From Chinchilla lanigera (lineage: Eukaryota; Chordata; Mammalia; Rodentia; Chinchillidae): a DNA stretch of 64,000 nt. The stretch lies in the NCBI RefSeq assembly GCF_000276665.1, contig NW_004955484.1, forward strand, positions 5,334,758 to 5,398,757. The letters run 5' to 3'. A program made the position numbers and the translations under genes. The notes under the pieces are model-generated. The model made no database searches, was not told the DNA's origin, and worked only from the letters and a program-made list of their open reading frames with translations. Shown here piece by piece: positions 46,207 to 58,275 of this stretch (position 1 is its first letter; the number at the start of each line of letters is the position of its first letter).

Positions 46207-47424
46207 CAGAAAATTGGTACTAGGAGTGGTGTTGTTACTGTGACTGTACTTGATTTAGAAGCTTTTGGAACTGGTTTGGAGAGAAGTTTGAAAAGATTTG
46301 GAGATACAGGCTAGGGAAGTCTTAGAATGCAGTGGACAGAGCCTGATGGATAATTCTGGTCAGCAGTTCAGGAGAGCAGAATGCAGACAGTAAAGGCCAG
46401 GCTCAGAAGGATTCAGCTGGGAAAAAAGATTCTGTTGACAGTTGAACTAATGGGCATGTGTGTTACTCTCTAGCATTACATTTGTCTTCATTTTGCCCAT
46501 ATACTGAGACTTTGAAAAGATTAAGATTAAGAACAGCAGGTTAATTGATTTGGTGGAGGAAATTTAAAGACAGCCTAACATTCAGATCATGGCATGGGTA
46601 TGGCAAGCTGATTTCAGCCAGATTTATAGTGAGAACCAGGGGCAAAAGGCAGAGCAGAAAAATTTGAAAAACTTAAATTTTGGTCCAAAATGAACCATGT
46701 ATAAAATTGGGGCCAAAGGAGGGGTGGCAGCTAAAAAGAAAAAAGCCATTAAAAAGCAACAAAGTACTTTGCACAGAGACAAGAAGAAAGATGCCCCAAG
46801 GACTTCTCAGGAATCAGCAAGACCCCACTCATGAAAAACTCAAAGGCACAGAAGTCTAAACCTTTCCATTGGGAAGATAATGCCTGGAACCCTTATTCAA
46901 GAACAGCCTCCTAAGGATTTGGTTCCCAGGATTCAGTCCATCATGTTCACACATCCAGTCATTTAGAGGCCAGTGCATCCATGATCTAAGGGAGCCTGCC
47001 TGCTGCTTCCAGTGATGGCATGCCTTGGTGTTGTCCAACACCAATGTGTTGCTTGTTTTACAGGCATGCAGAATCCAAGAGTTGTGGGATCAGGGGGGCT
47101 TTCACCCAGATTTCAAAGTGAGACCATGACAAAGAGCCCTGGAAAGGGCAGTCATGAAGTTGTGGGAGTAAAGCTAAAGGGATAGTGGAGACCCTAGAAA
47201 ATTGAAGATGCTTGGAATGTGAAACGTTTGCCACAGAAAGCTGCAGGCTGTGAATAGAATCAGTCCAAGAAGGAGGTTTTATGATGTGGAACTGGCAGAA
47301 TCATATAGGTGGCACCACTCAAGCCCTTTGGAACTCACATTTTACTACCATGTTCCCCAGATGCCAGATACGGAATTACAGGAATTATTGTTACCTACAG
47401 GGTTTTAGTCTTGTGCTGGTCCAG
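46207..47424 (+). mobile_element. MaLR internal region, first part
   Basis: TTGGTACTAGGAGTGGTGTT just after the LTR is the primer-site region (46215-46232, tRNA-Leu type). AACTGGTTTGGAGAGAAGTT, GGCCAGGCTCAGAAGGATTC, TTTGAAAAACTTAAATTTTG and CTAAGGGAGCCTGCCTGC follow. MaLR internal regions are gag-like derived and non-autonomous. L1 copy D splits it at 47424; it resumes at 54236. Confidence 0.75.
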
Positions 47425-49639
47425 CTCTTTTTCTTTTCTTTTACTAAGTTTATTGGCATATTTTAGGTATATATAGTGATCACATTCATCATAGGAAATT
47501 TGTACCTGTACATGATATAGTTTGATCCATTCCCTTACCCTCCCATCACCCTTTTTCTCCTCCTTGTTTACAAAAGCTTTGTTTCCATTACTTACTTTGT
47601 TCTCCTTTTTTCCCCCCTATTCTTCTTTCCCACTCCCCATCACCCATAGTTCCCCTTCCCATTTGAATATTTTCTTCCCATTTCCCAATATCTTTTACAC
47701 ATTTTGGTCCTTACTCACACTTTCACTTTCTCACACCAGCTATTTGAGAAACAATGCAGTATTTATATGTGTTAGTCTAACAGTTTCACTGAAAAATATG
47801 GTCTCAAGGTGCATCCATTTACCTAGAAATGGCTCAAGTTTATCTTTCTTTATGGTTGACTAGTACTCCATTGTATAAAAGAAACCCCACATCTTCTTTA
47901 TCCATTCATCAGTTTATGGGTGTCTGGGCTGTTTCCAAACTCTGCTGCTATGAATTTAGCTTTTACAAACTCTGCTACTATGAATGTGAAAGTGCATATA
48001 TCACTGTGGTATGATGCTTTTAATTATTTTAGGAAGATACGAAGAAGGCTTGAATGGGACCTCTAGTCATACTTTTTTGAAGAATTGCCACACAAATTTC
48101 TACACTGGCTGCATTACTCTACATTTTCACCAACAATAGAGAAGTCTTCCTCTATTCCCACAACCCCACTAGCATTTGTTATTGGTTGATTTCATGATAA
48201 TAGCTATTCTTTCTGGAGTGAGATGAAATTTCATTGTTATTTTAGTTTGCAAATGACCGGTGATGTCAAATGACCAGTGATGTCAAACATTTTTTCACAT
48301 ATTGCCATTTCCACTTCTTCATCTGAGAAGTATCTGTCCATTTTAGATGCTCATTTTTGGATTGGGTCTTTAAATTTGGAAGATCTGATATTTTGAGATC
48401 TTTCTATATTCTAGGAAGCAGTCTTTTAAGGAACAGCTAGCAAAAATTTGTCTTCACTTGTGAGTTGTCAGTTCACTGTTTACTGATTTCTTTTGCTGTG
48501 CAAAAGCTTTTTAATACAATGAAATTCCAGTTGTTGATTCTTTGTGATACTTCCCATATGATGGGCTTTTTTGTTCATAAAGTCTTTGCCTACACCAGTC
48601 TCTTCAAGATTTCCACCTATTCTATCTTCCAGCAGGTTTAGTGCTTCTGTTTTAATATTTAGATCTTTGGTACATTTTGATTTTAGTTTAGTGCCTGGTG
48701 AAAGACATGGGTCTTGTTTTAATCTTCAGCATGTGGAAAGCCAGTTTTCAAAGCACCATTTATTCAAGAGGTGATCTTTCATTCAGTGAGTGTGTTTGGC
48801 TCTTTTGTCAAAGATAATGTAGCTGGGTATGTCTGGAGATGTTTCTTCATCCTCTAATCTGTTCCACTGATCATCAGGTCTGGTGTTTTTCTTTGTTTTG
48901 TTGCCAGTACTATGCTATTTTTATCACAGTAGGTTTGTAGTATAATTTCAAGTCAGGGATAGTGATGCCCTGCCTTGCCTTTGTTGCCTAGAATTGCCTT
49001 GCTATTCTAGGTCTCTTCTTGTTCCAAATGAATTTAGGATTATTTTCTCTAATTGTGTAAGACATGCTGTTGAAATTTTGACTGGGATTACATTAAATCT
49101 TTATAGCAATTTTGGAAGTATGACTATTTCACTATATTGGTTCTTTCTACTGAAGAACAAGGGCTATCTTTCCATTTTCTGATATCCTCATCAATCTCCT
49201 TTTTCAGAGTGCTGCAGTTTTCAATGCATATGTCTTGTACTTGCTTTGTTAGACTGATTTCTAGATATTTCATCTTTTTGGATGTTACTGTGAAAGGTGT
49301 TGTTTCTCTACCTTCTCTCTCAGTGAGTGTCTTATTCATGTGCAGGAATGCTGTTGATTTTTGAGTGCTGACTTGGTATGTAGCTATGGTACTGAATTTA
49401 GTTATTGCATCTAGAAGTCTTTGGGTGGAGTTTTAAGGGTCTTCTGTGTTGAGTATCGAGTACTGTCATCCACAAATAATGATAGTTTAACTTTTTCCTT
49501 TTCTGTCCTTGTTCTTTTATTTCTTCCCCTTATCTAATTGCTCTGGCTAGTGTTTCCAGAACTATACTGAATAAGAGTGATGACAATGGACATCTTGTCT
49601 TGTTCCAGATTTTACATCACAAGCTTTCAGTTTTTTTCC

Positions 49640-50610
49640 ATTTAGAATGATAATGAGTGGTGTTTTTCCATAGATGGCTTTTATCAGATAGAGATAAAGA
49701 CCACCTAGTCCAATTATCTGTAGGGTTTTTTGTCATGAATAGGTGTTGGACTTTGTCAGATGCTTTTTCTGCATCTATTGAGATGATCATATGGTTTTTG
49801 TCCTTTGCTCTGTTAATATGGTGTATTATATTTATTGATTTGCATATGTTGAACTGTCCCTGCATCTCTGTGATGAATACTGTGTGGTCATGGTGTATAA
49901 TCTTCTTAATGATTTCTTGCATTCTGTTTGGTAGTCTCTTATTGAGGATTTTACATTTACTTCCGTTAGGGGATTTGGCCTGTATTTTCATGTTTTCGAT
50001 AGTATCCTTCTCTGGCTTTGGTATCAGGGGAATCCTTGCTTCCAGGAATGAATTTGGCAGTATTGCTTTCCTCTCAATTTCATTAACAAGTTTGAGAAGT
50101 AGTGGCATTAGGTCTTCTCTAAATTTCTTGTAGAATTCAGAAGTGAATCTGTCATGTCTGGGCTTTTCTTTCTTGGTAGGTTTTTAACTACATCTTCAAT
50201 TTCACTGGGTGATATTTGGTTATTTAGAGTCTCTATATCTTCTTGATTCAACTTTGGTAATTCTTATGTATCTGGGAATTTGTCCATTTCTTCTGTGTTT
50301 TCCATCTTATTAGAATATACATTCTTGAAGTAGGTATGGACAATCTTCTGGATTTCTGCCTTATCTTTTGTGATTTCACCCTTTTCATTTCTTATTGCTG
50401 GATTTGAGTCTTTTCTTTCCTTTTATTGATAAGGTTGGCTAACAATTTGTCAATTTGATCTAGTCTTTCAAAGAACCAACTCTTTGATTCAGTGATTCCT
50501 TGTATTGTTTTCTTAATGTCCATTGCATTAATTTCTGCTCTGATCTTTATGATTTCTTCCCTTGTACAAGCTTTGGGCTTGACTTACTCTTCTTTTCTAG
50601 AAGCTTGAGG
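49640..50610 (-). pseudogene. L1 ORF2 reverse transcriptase remnant (copy D)
   Basis: The minus ORF at 49617-50108 (163 codons) is the longest in the window. It contains [40 protein letters not shown] and [11 protein letters not shown], the RT palm segment that starts with the first catalytic aspartate block. The frame is lost before the FADD box. Compared by eye it is much closer to copy C (27016-27970) than are the flanking parts of the two elements. Confidence 0.85.
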
Positions 50611-51461
50611 TTCAACATTAGGTTGTTTATTTGAACTCACTCTGGTTTCCAGATATGGGTATTCATCACTTGAAATTTTTCTCATAGGACTGCTTTTACT
50701 GCATCCCATAACTTCCAATATGTTGTATTGGCATTATTGTTTAATTGTAAAATTGTCTAATTTCTTCTTTAATTTCATGATTGGTTGTTGATGAGGGTTT
50801 TATTTATTTTCTAGATGTTTATGCAGTTTTTGTGATTTCTTTTGCCATTGATTCCAATTTCATTACACTGTGGTCTGATATATGCATGGGATAATTTAAA
50901 TTCCTTTGCATTTATTTAGCATGTTCTATGAGCTAGTATGTCATCTGTTTTGGAGAAAGTCCTGTGTGCAGCTGAGAAGAATGTATATTCTGATGTTGTT
51001 GGGTGTGATACTCTGTAGACATCTACTAAGTCCATTTATTCAAAAGTGTGGTTCAGCTCTAATATTTCACTGTTGATATTTTGTCCAGTTGATGTATCTA
51101 TTTGTGACAATGATGTATTGAGGTCCCTCATTACAATTGTATTAATGCTTCTTTGATTTTTCATATCTGTTAATATTTGCTTTACATAGTTGGGTCACTG
51201 GCATTTGATGTATATATATTTATGATTGTTACCTCTTCTTCTTCTTGGACTGTCCCCCTTAGAAGGGAGGAAGTAGTGACCTTCTTTGTCTCTCTTAATC
51301 AGTCTTGGTTTGAAATCCATTTTGTCTGCAAATACAATACCTACCCCTGATTTTTTTCAGGTTCCTCTCACATGGAGTATTGATTTCCATCCTTTCACTT
51401 TCAGTATATGAATTTCTTTTTTGAATTAAATGTGTTTTTTGTATGCATTGTATTGTATTTT

Positions 51462-51541
51462 TGGGGGGACTGAATGCACAGTCTTGTGCATGCAGTGCAA
51501 GAGCTTTACCATTGAACTACATCCCTATCCTATATGGTTGG
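51462..51541 (-). mobile_element. ID-type SINE inside L1 copy D
   Basis: GGGGGGACTGAATGCACAGT, TGCATGCAGTGCAAGAGC and ACCATTGAACTACATCCCT in antisense ID order. Absent from the equivalent place in copy C. Confidence 0.75.
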
Positions 51542-54235
51542 GTCTTGCCCAGAATGGCATTCTACCAGTCTATTTCTTTTGATTGGTGAATTGAGATCAT
51601 TTACATTAATGGTTATAACTCATATGTATTGACTTATCCTTGTAATGTTATTTTCCTGTTGTAGGCTCTCCCTTTTTCCCCTTTCATTCATTGTTTGCCT
51701 CATCTGATATATTTATTCTGTTGAGGTTCATGGAGTTGTAATCCTCATTATCTCTTTCTAGAATATCCTTCCAATGATTTTGGAGCACTGCCTTAGTGTT
51801 CCTGAATTTCCTCAAGTATTCTTTGTCTTGGAGGTATCTCATTTCTCCTTCAATTTTGAAAGATAGTTGTCCAGGAAACATAAATCTGGGTTGGAGATTG
51901 TTTTCTTTTAAGGCTTGGAATGCTTCACTCCTTGCTATCCTTGACTTGAGGCTTTGTGTTGAGAAGTCTGTTGTGATTCTAATGGGTTTTCTTGTATGAA
52001 TTATGTGTTTCTTTACTATACCAGCTTTTAATATACTTTTCTTGTATTTAATTTCTGGAATCTTGACTATTATATAACTTTGTGTAGTTTTTTTATTATG
52101 ACTGATTGGAGTTCTATATGTCTCATTTATATGTATGTGTCAGATTTTTTTTTTTTATGCTAGGGAAGTTTTCTGCCATGACTTTGGTGGAGAAATTTTT
52201 TATAGCATCTATGCTATCTCCTGCTTTTTAATTGACTCATCAATTTTGTTTTATTCTTTTTTGCATCATATAGCAGCTGCTGGATTGATTTCTTGTGGTC
52301 TCTTGCCATTTTTAAGAAATCTTTCTTTTCATGATTGTTAACTGCAATCCTATTCTATATGTGAAATTCTGTTCTCAGATTGATTCATTCTGCTGAACAT
52401 ACTCTGAATGGAATTTTTAATCTCCTGGGTATCTGTTTGAATCTGTTTCAGGGATTCCATTTCTTTCCTATTTCAGCTGTTCATGATTCCCATCATTTTC
52501 CTAAGATCTATTTTTTTTTTACCTGTATCTGTTCTAGAATCACTAAATATGCCTTTCATTATGGTGACCATCTCTGTAGTTATCTGAAAAATTATTTCTG
52601 ATTTTATTTTTTCCAGAGCCTCATTCATATGCTTTGTTACTTTGCTGTTACCACTTCAGGGAGTCTAGGTGGGTCACTTTTGAATGGTTCCACCTCACTG
52701 ACCCATAGGTTTGCTGTTGATGAGTTGGAAGTGTGGGGTTGTTTTTTGCTTCCATGTCTTCTCATTTTCTTTCTTTTTTTTTTTTTAGTTTAATTCCTGG
52801 GTTGATGCATGTAAAATTGCCTATGCTGAATAATTTTATTGCTAATATTTAGAACTCTTAAGAAATGACTACTTCTTAGAAGTGTCTTCCAGGTATAGGT
52901 GGCTTTTGGATTTTGATGTTCTTTCAAAAGTGTACGTCTTCAGTTTATTGGAGATGATAAGTTGCTGCCTAGTTAGCCCAGTCCCTGGTTTTTTCACATT
53001 GGCCTATAGTATTTTTTATGACCTTTAGGCAATCTCAGTCATGGTATACCAGGAAGAACAACTGATTAGAGCAATAATGTCATCTTGGCTAAAGTGGTAC
53101 TATCAGGAATAACAATAGCATCAAACACAGACTAGAAAATGACAAACTGTGTTAACTATTAATTTGCCATATGAACTATATTTGTGTTTGTATAACAAAA
53201 TGTAAAACAACCAGAAAATTATGTGCATAAAATTAGCCCTGAATATGGCAATTTTATCCTCAGGTGAGAAAATTTGAAAGGGGTTATGGCTAAAAAAAGA
53301 TTATAGAAATAAAAGATGAGAAAGAGGTTAGAAGCAAGGCTGGAAGACAAAGGAAGATCGTGCAAAATATGAGAAACTGGTGAAGAAGACAGGAGGGTAG
53401 GAAGAAATAAAAATAAGAATAAAAAAGAACAACTACAACAAAAACTAGAAACCACATTCACACTTATATTAAAACAAGAATAAGCAATCAAGAAAAACAA
53501 AATAAAAAACATGAAAAGAGAAAAAAGAAAAGAAGAAATAGAAAAACTGTCCACTTATAGATAACATGGACAGTCCATATCTGAGTTGATTAATCCCAGC
53601 AAGCTATCCATAGCTTTATAGCACTGTACTGGATAATCCCAGTGAATGAGCACCTTTAGTTGCACTGAAGCTTAGGCCAGTTTCTGGATGTGAGGCTGGA
53701 TCCAGATTTGCTCAGCTTACAGCAATCTATGTTCCTCCTGCTTGCTTAAACTTGGCTCCCTGACCTTGTCAAAGAGAGCCATTAGATGGAGCTTGCTGCA
53801 GCTGTTCTGAGTTCTGAACTCAGTTGTCCCCTGTCTAAGATGGTTACCTGCCAATTGTGCTCTGCTGGAAACATCTTATTTTGAATAACTCACCAACCAC
53901 TGCAGTCTGCTATATTCACTGCTCCATTCCACTGATGCATTTCTCTGTGTAGGCCTCTGGGGTTGCCAATGATAGCTGTGCATCTGTAGGTTCAAGCCAC
54001 CCATCCAATGCAGTGAACCTGGGTGTAGGGAGAAAGTTCCACCTGGTACCTCCTCCTTCATTGTTGAAGTCTCTTTGCTCTCCTTTTGGACTTCAGTTCT
54101 TGCTTCAGATCCTTTCTGGGTCCTGGGGACCCCCTTCCCTACTTCTTTTCCTCACATTGCTATTTTCCAGTTTCTAGACACAAAATCTCAAGGAGGCTCT
54201 TTTGCTGCTTCTCATCACTCTGCCATCTTTCCAAA

Positions 54236-54450
54236 GTCTTCTGGTACCAATTCTCTTCTATCCAATGATTTATCATTTTTGAAAAGGGACTGCTTACACT
54301 GTACCATTGTATCTTGGTATTATGTAACTTGTTTCTTATGTAAACAGAAGTTCACAGCTGAGAGTTTGTCTTGATTCTCAGATGAAATTGGACTTTTGTA
54401 AAATGCTGCTGCTCTTGAGACTTTGGGTGTGATATTATTGCATTTCTGGG
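54236..54450 (+). mobile_element. MaLR internal region, resumed
   Basis: ACACTGTACCATTGTATCTT, TAACTTGTTTCTTATGTAAA, GTTCACAGCTGAGAGTTTGT and CTTGATTCTCAGATGAAATT continue the 3' part of the MaLR internal region from 47424. The expected downstream LTR is missing; unassigned AT-rich DNA follows. Confidence 0.7.
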
Positions 54451-54944
54451 TGTACACTCAGAAGTAGAGATTAATAATTATTTTATATTGCATTAATTTT
54501 TTGAGTCATGTAGCAAATAAAAAATAGGAGTTGCAAGCTAAAAGTTACTACTTTTTATGATTTCATGTGTTTACTTGTAGAGTTGTTTATTTCTCCATAT
54601 AGTTTTGTATTATTCAATACTGTCCTTTTATTTCAGTCTGGAGGAATGTCTTTACAATTCTTTTCTCTCTTTTTAAAACAGTTGTACACAGGGCATTCAC
54701 ACTGAACTACATCTTCAGGTCGACCTCCACTCCCAACCTCTTTTACTATTTATTATGAGACAGGATTTTGGTAAATCACTAAACTACCTAAACTGGGCTT
54801 GAACTTATGATATTTCTGCCTCAGTCTCCCAGAATGCTGAGACACCCAGCTCTTACAGATTGTTAAAGGGCATAACTAGTAGTAACAAACTCCCTCAGCT
54901 TTAATTTATCTGGGGATTCTTTTAATTTCTCCTTCACTTTTGAA
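54451..54944 (-). mobile_element. Spacer with a decayed ID/B1 composite (54695-54860)
   Basis: 54695-54735 is an antisense ID relic (CACACTGAACTACATCTTCA). 54755-54850 is an antisense B1 (GAGACAGGATTTTGGTAAAT, AACTGGGCTTGAACTTATG, CAGTCTCCCAGAATGCTGAG). The flanks are unassigned. Confidence 0.6.
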
Positions 54945-55243
54945 GTGTAATAATTGTGTCAACTTGAATAACAAATGCCTGGCAGTTCAGTTTACCACAG
55001 TTCTGGTGTGTCTGGATGATTGACTTACTGAAGAGGGAAAACCCACTCTAGTTGTAGGTGTTACCAACCAGAAGGCTTGTAACCTGATGGAATAAAAAAA
55101 GAAAAGAAGGAAGTTTCACTTCCACTTTTCTGAAGGAGCTCAAGTGCTTCCCATTGCATTTGGGTGTCCATCTTCAGGCTTCCAACACAGACTCTTCCGT
55201 CTTCAAATGCAGACTCTGGGGAACCCATACAAACTTGCTTAAC

Positions 55244-55357
55244 GGGGCTGGGGATTTAGCTCAGCGGCAAAGCGCCTGCCTGGCAAGCGCAAGGTCATGA
55301 GTTCAGTTCCTGATACCGGAAAAAAACAAAAACAAAACAACAACAACAACAAAAAAA
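55244..55357 (+). mobile_element. Young ID-type SINE with 14-bp target duplication
   Basis: GGGGCTGGGGATTTAGCTCA, AGCGCCTGCCTGGCAAGCGC, GTTCAGTTCCTGATACCGG and an (AAC)n-rich tail. The duplication ACAAACTTGCTTAA is perfect (55229-55242 and 55358-55371). Confidence 0.96.
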
Positions 55358-55594
55358 ACAAACTTGCTTAAGACTTTGCAGTGAGCTGCAGGCCATTGAC
55401 TTTTGACTAGATCCCCTGGCTTTTGCAGCATACAGATATCCCTTTGTATTTTTCCACCTCTGTCTCTGCAGGTGGCCATTGTAAACCTATCTTGTAAGTC
55501 TAGATAGATGGATAGATAGATAGATAGATCCATATATGTGTTATATATATTTATATATACAGAGAGAGAGAGAGAGATCTACACTTCAGGAAAA

Positions 55595-55930
55595 GAAAAA
55601 CGTATAAATATTTTAATACTGAATTTTAATACTAAATTCATTGAGACATCATGAGATTAATACAAGTTACCTTTGGCCTCTATGATTGCAAGAGGTTCTC
55701 AAAGTGGCGGGCATTAACTTCCAAACATTTATTAGTACAGCAAACTGATGCTTGGGTAACCTTGGTCATTGAGGTTGCTGCATATGCATTTTTAATTTCT
55801 TCTTTATGGGCCAGCAATGTAGTGGATTTTCTGCAACATATAGCATCTTCTATTGTCCACTATACAAAGATAACACCATTTATTTAAAAAACATACTATT
55901 TTTCTTTTCCTAAAGTGTGTATACCCTTTT
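55595..55930. other. Unexplained block inside the ERV-L LTR
   Basis: About 335 bp between the LTR microsatellites and the LTR 3' end does not fit the LTR pattern. It holds a plus ORF of 78 codons (55651-55887) with a hydrophobic middle and no recognised domain. It may be an insertion or a lineage-specific LTR segment. Confidence 0.4.
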
Positions 55931-55995
55931 TTGACCATCTCTGTATATATTGACCAGTATCTATTTCTACAATGGACCCCAAATGATACAGATTT

Positions 55996-56013
55996 TGGTA
56001 CCAGATGTGACTC
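55996..56013 (+). promoter_or_regulatory. ERV-L primer-binding site (tRNA-Leu type)
   Basis: TGGTACCAGATGTGACTC follows the LTR end ATACAGATT. ERV-L elements are named for tRNA-Leu priming. The same context recurs at 58761 and, for the MaLR, at 46215. Confidence 0.6.
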
Positions 56014-57062
56014 TAGGGAGAATTGTAAGGATTGATTTCTTTAATGGATTTAGTGGTTCTTGGAGTTGGCTTCTTAATTCGATGGGACAGAAAGTTGCTG
56101 TGAACTGTCCTTCTGATATTGTATGCAGTACAGTCTGTGAAATGTTTAAAGTAATATGCAAGGTAGATCCATTTGATTATCCTAATTCCTCACATGTGAG
56201 ATGCAAGAAATTTAGTGACTCTATATACAACATTTTAAAATATTTTTAACACAGAGAAATATGATGCTAGCTAGTTATTCTTAGCATCTCTGCACAAACT
56301 AGTAAAGCAAAATCATAAATTCAACATTTGTATAAAATCAAAATTCTTCTAAGTGTTAAGACAAATTAATAAAGAAAAACAAAGAGGTGAAGGATTCAAA
56401 TTCCCAACTCCAGGGCCAGGGATATAGCTCAGTGGCATAAGTGCCTGTCTAGCAACCGCAAGGTCCTTAGTTTGATTCCTGGCACCAAAAAAAAAAAAAA
56501 ACCTCCCAGCTCCAAGCACACATAAAAGATCTAGAAGTATCTAAGTGTTCTGAAGGAGAATCTTCTCTTCTTTAGCTGCAGGGCTAAAATTGCAGAAACG
56601 CAAACACAAACTCTTGTAATTTGATTGGCTAAAGAACAGTGTGAGTTTAGTGTTTAGCCTTGAAGGAGATCTGAAATAGAAACAAAGGTACTGATTTGAA
56701 AAGCATGGTCTCCTATAAATTGGCATTGAGATGTTTGGGAGAATCCTGACAATCCTGGGAACTAAAATTTAAGCTCCTAAATCCTGACGAGATTATTTTG
56801 TCAAAGAGATTTCTCTACTGACAGTGATGGAAGCATCCCCACCCCCATCCCCTACAGTGTTGGCCACTCCTACTATACCTGAGGGAACTAAGCCTGTGTT
56901 GCTTGGTGCAGTTACCAAGCATGATAATGCCTACTCTCCTCAGGACCCATTATCACCACCTGCTTTTGCCTCTAGGATTATAGCCTCAAGTCCCAGAAAG
57001 CTCCTAAAGGTGTGGTACATAATATGACCCATGAGAAGGTGTTTTATACCTCCAAATAACTT
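56014..57062 (+). pseudogene. ERV-L gag-like region, broken
   Basis: This is the internal region after the primer site. The ORF at 55950-56249 runs through it with no strong motif. 56824-57027 encodes a proline/serine/threonine-rich stretch (MEASPPPSPTVLATPTIPE), as in the linker part of retroviral Gag. An ID element splits it (56413-56504). The gag label rests on position between primer site and protease and on composition. Confidence 0.5.
56413..56504 (+). mobile_element. ID-type SINE
   Basis: GGCCAGGGATATAGCTCAGT, TGCCTGTCTAGCAACCGCAA, GTTTGATTCCTGGCACC and poly-A. An imperfect duplication CCCAACTCCA / CCCAGCTCCA flanks it. Confidence 0.9.
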
Positions 57063-57069
57063 CTTTTGT

Positions 57070-57205
57070 TTTCTAACTCTTTTTTGGGAGAGGTGAGTCA
57101 GGGTCTCACTATGTAGTACAGGCTCACCTCAAACTCATGGGTGTTCTCCTGCCTCAGCCTCCTTAGTGCTGGGATTACAGGCATGCACCATCACGATCAG
57201 ATGAG
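57070..57205 (-). mobile_element. B1-type SINE, minus strand
   Basis: GAGTCAGGGTCTCACTATGT, CAGCCTCCTTAGTGCTGGGA and CAGGCATGCACCATCACGAT in antisense order, inserted in the ERV-L internal region. Confidence 0.9.
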
Positions 57206-58270
57206 TTTTCTAACCCTTATAAGCAGAGGTCAGATGAACAAATACAGGAATGAATGAATTTTAAAGGTGTTAGGTTATGGTGGCAGAAACATACATCTGT
57301 ATCAGGCTGAATTTTTCAGTATGGGCCCACTAAGTAGAGATTCTAAATTTAGTACTGCAGTTCATTGAGTTTTTTAAAAAAAGGTTTCAATAGTTTATTT
57401 TGCTGGTTGACAGAAATGTGGATCAAAATGACCCACTGTGAGTGTGAGAGGTCTGACATTCCTTGGTGTAGTATGGATGAGGTAATTCAAAGGTTTTGGA
57501 AAATGGGAATGCTGGAATGGATTTGTCATGTTAAATCTAATTCTTGACACTGGAATGATACAGAAAGTGTACCTCCATGAATACTTAAGGAACAAACTTG
57601 TGAAGGGAGCACCAGCATCCCTGAAGAGCCCTGTCATTTCTTTTACCTGTATGCCCGACCTTATATTAGGGACTGTAGTTACTTAATTGGGAAACTTAAA
57701 GGCAATGGGTTGGATTAGATCCCAGAGTGGCAGGGGTGAAATACAGCACTCAACCACCAACGACAAGATACCTGTATTTACTGTAATGGATAGGAGAAGC
57801 AAAGAAATGATTGGAAAGGTCTGACATGTGTAGACTTACGGCACTGGCTGATTAGCTATGATATTTCCAAAAGTGAAATAGACAGAAAGCCTACAAATTT
57901 TATTAGATTTACATAATCAGAAAAAATTTAAGGACAAATACACAGAAATATAGTCCAAATAATAGTAACAGAGAGTCACTGTCCCTTAACTAATTGCCAG
58001 ATTTGAGCCAGTTTAAAGACTCAGAGCCCCTTGAATGAAGGGGAAGCCAAGTTCCACTTGAGGAAGGACCCTCATGCACCACTAAAAACTTACGCCATCA
58101 TTTTTTTCTCCTATCTTTCCTCAAAGGGACCTAAAGCCATTTACCAAAGTAATAGTCCACTGGGGAAAGAAAAATAATCAGATACTTCGGAGACTACTGG
58201 ATACTGGTTCTGAACTAACACTGATATCAGGGGATTTAAAATATCACTGTGGCAGTCCCGTAAGAGTAGG
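57206..58270 (+). pseudogene. ERV-L gag end and protease, broken
   Basis: Many stops to 58080, with coding-like phrases in shifting frames (for example 57365-57547). At about 58080-58270 a retroviral aspartic protease appears: the catalytic box is LLDTGSELTLI, with DTGS at 58200-58211, the active-site D-T/S-G of pepsin-like retroviral proteases. The box is intact, but the enzyme is cut right after it by the nested element at 58276. Confidence 0.75.
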
Positions 58271-58275
58271 GCTCT

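Larger units (their letters stand above)
47425..54235 (-). mobile_element. Near full-length L1 LINE copy D, minus strand, decayed
   Basis: About 6.8 kb. The 3' UTR (GGAAATTTGTACCTGTACAT) matches copy C. ORF2 runs from about 47860 to 51650, ORF1-type sequence to about 52760, 5' UTR to about 54235. The 5' tip reads GGAAAGATGGCAGAGTGATG on the minus strand, matching an intact L1 start. Diverged flanking copies of AGTCTTGTGCTGGTCCAGCT (about 47407) and AGTCTTCTGGTACCAATTCT (about 54235) look like a worn target duplication. ORFs are at most 163 codons. Confidence 0.88.
54945..55990 (+). mobile_element. 5' LTR of an ERV-L-type provirus (MLT2-like)
   Basis: AATAATTGTGTCAACTTGAA opens the MLT2/ERV-L LTR pattern; CTTCAGGCTTCCAACACAGA and GGCCATTGTAAACCTATCTT follow; then GATA and TATA microsatellites (55503-55577); the end ACCCCAAATGATACAG corresponds to the usual 'ACCCTGACTAATACAG' close, directly before the primer site. 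It is enlarged by an ID (55244-55357) and an unexplained block at about 55595-55930. Confidence 0.7.

Noticed and set aside
53219..53554. Membrane-protein-like minus ORF with F/L/S runs
   Set aside because: It sits in the A-rich 5' UTR of L1 copy D; hydrophobicity comes from T-rich codons.
55950..56249. Host gene exon of 99 codons after the ERV-L primer site
   Set aside because: Position between LTR/primer site and gag-pol makes a retroviral internal origin more likely; no splice-site support.
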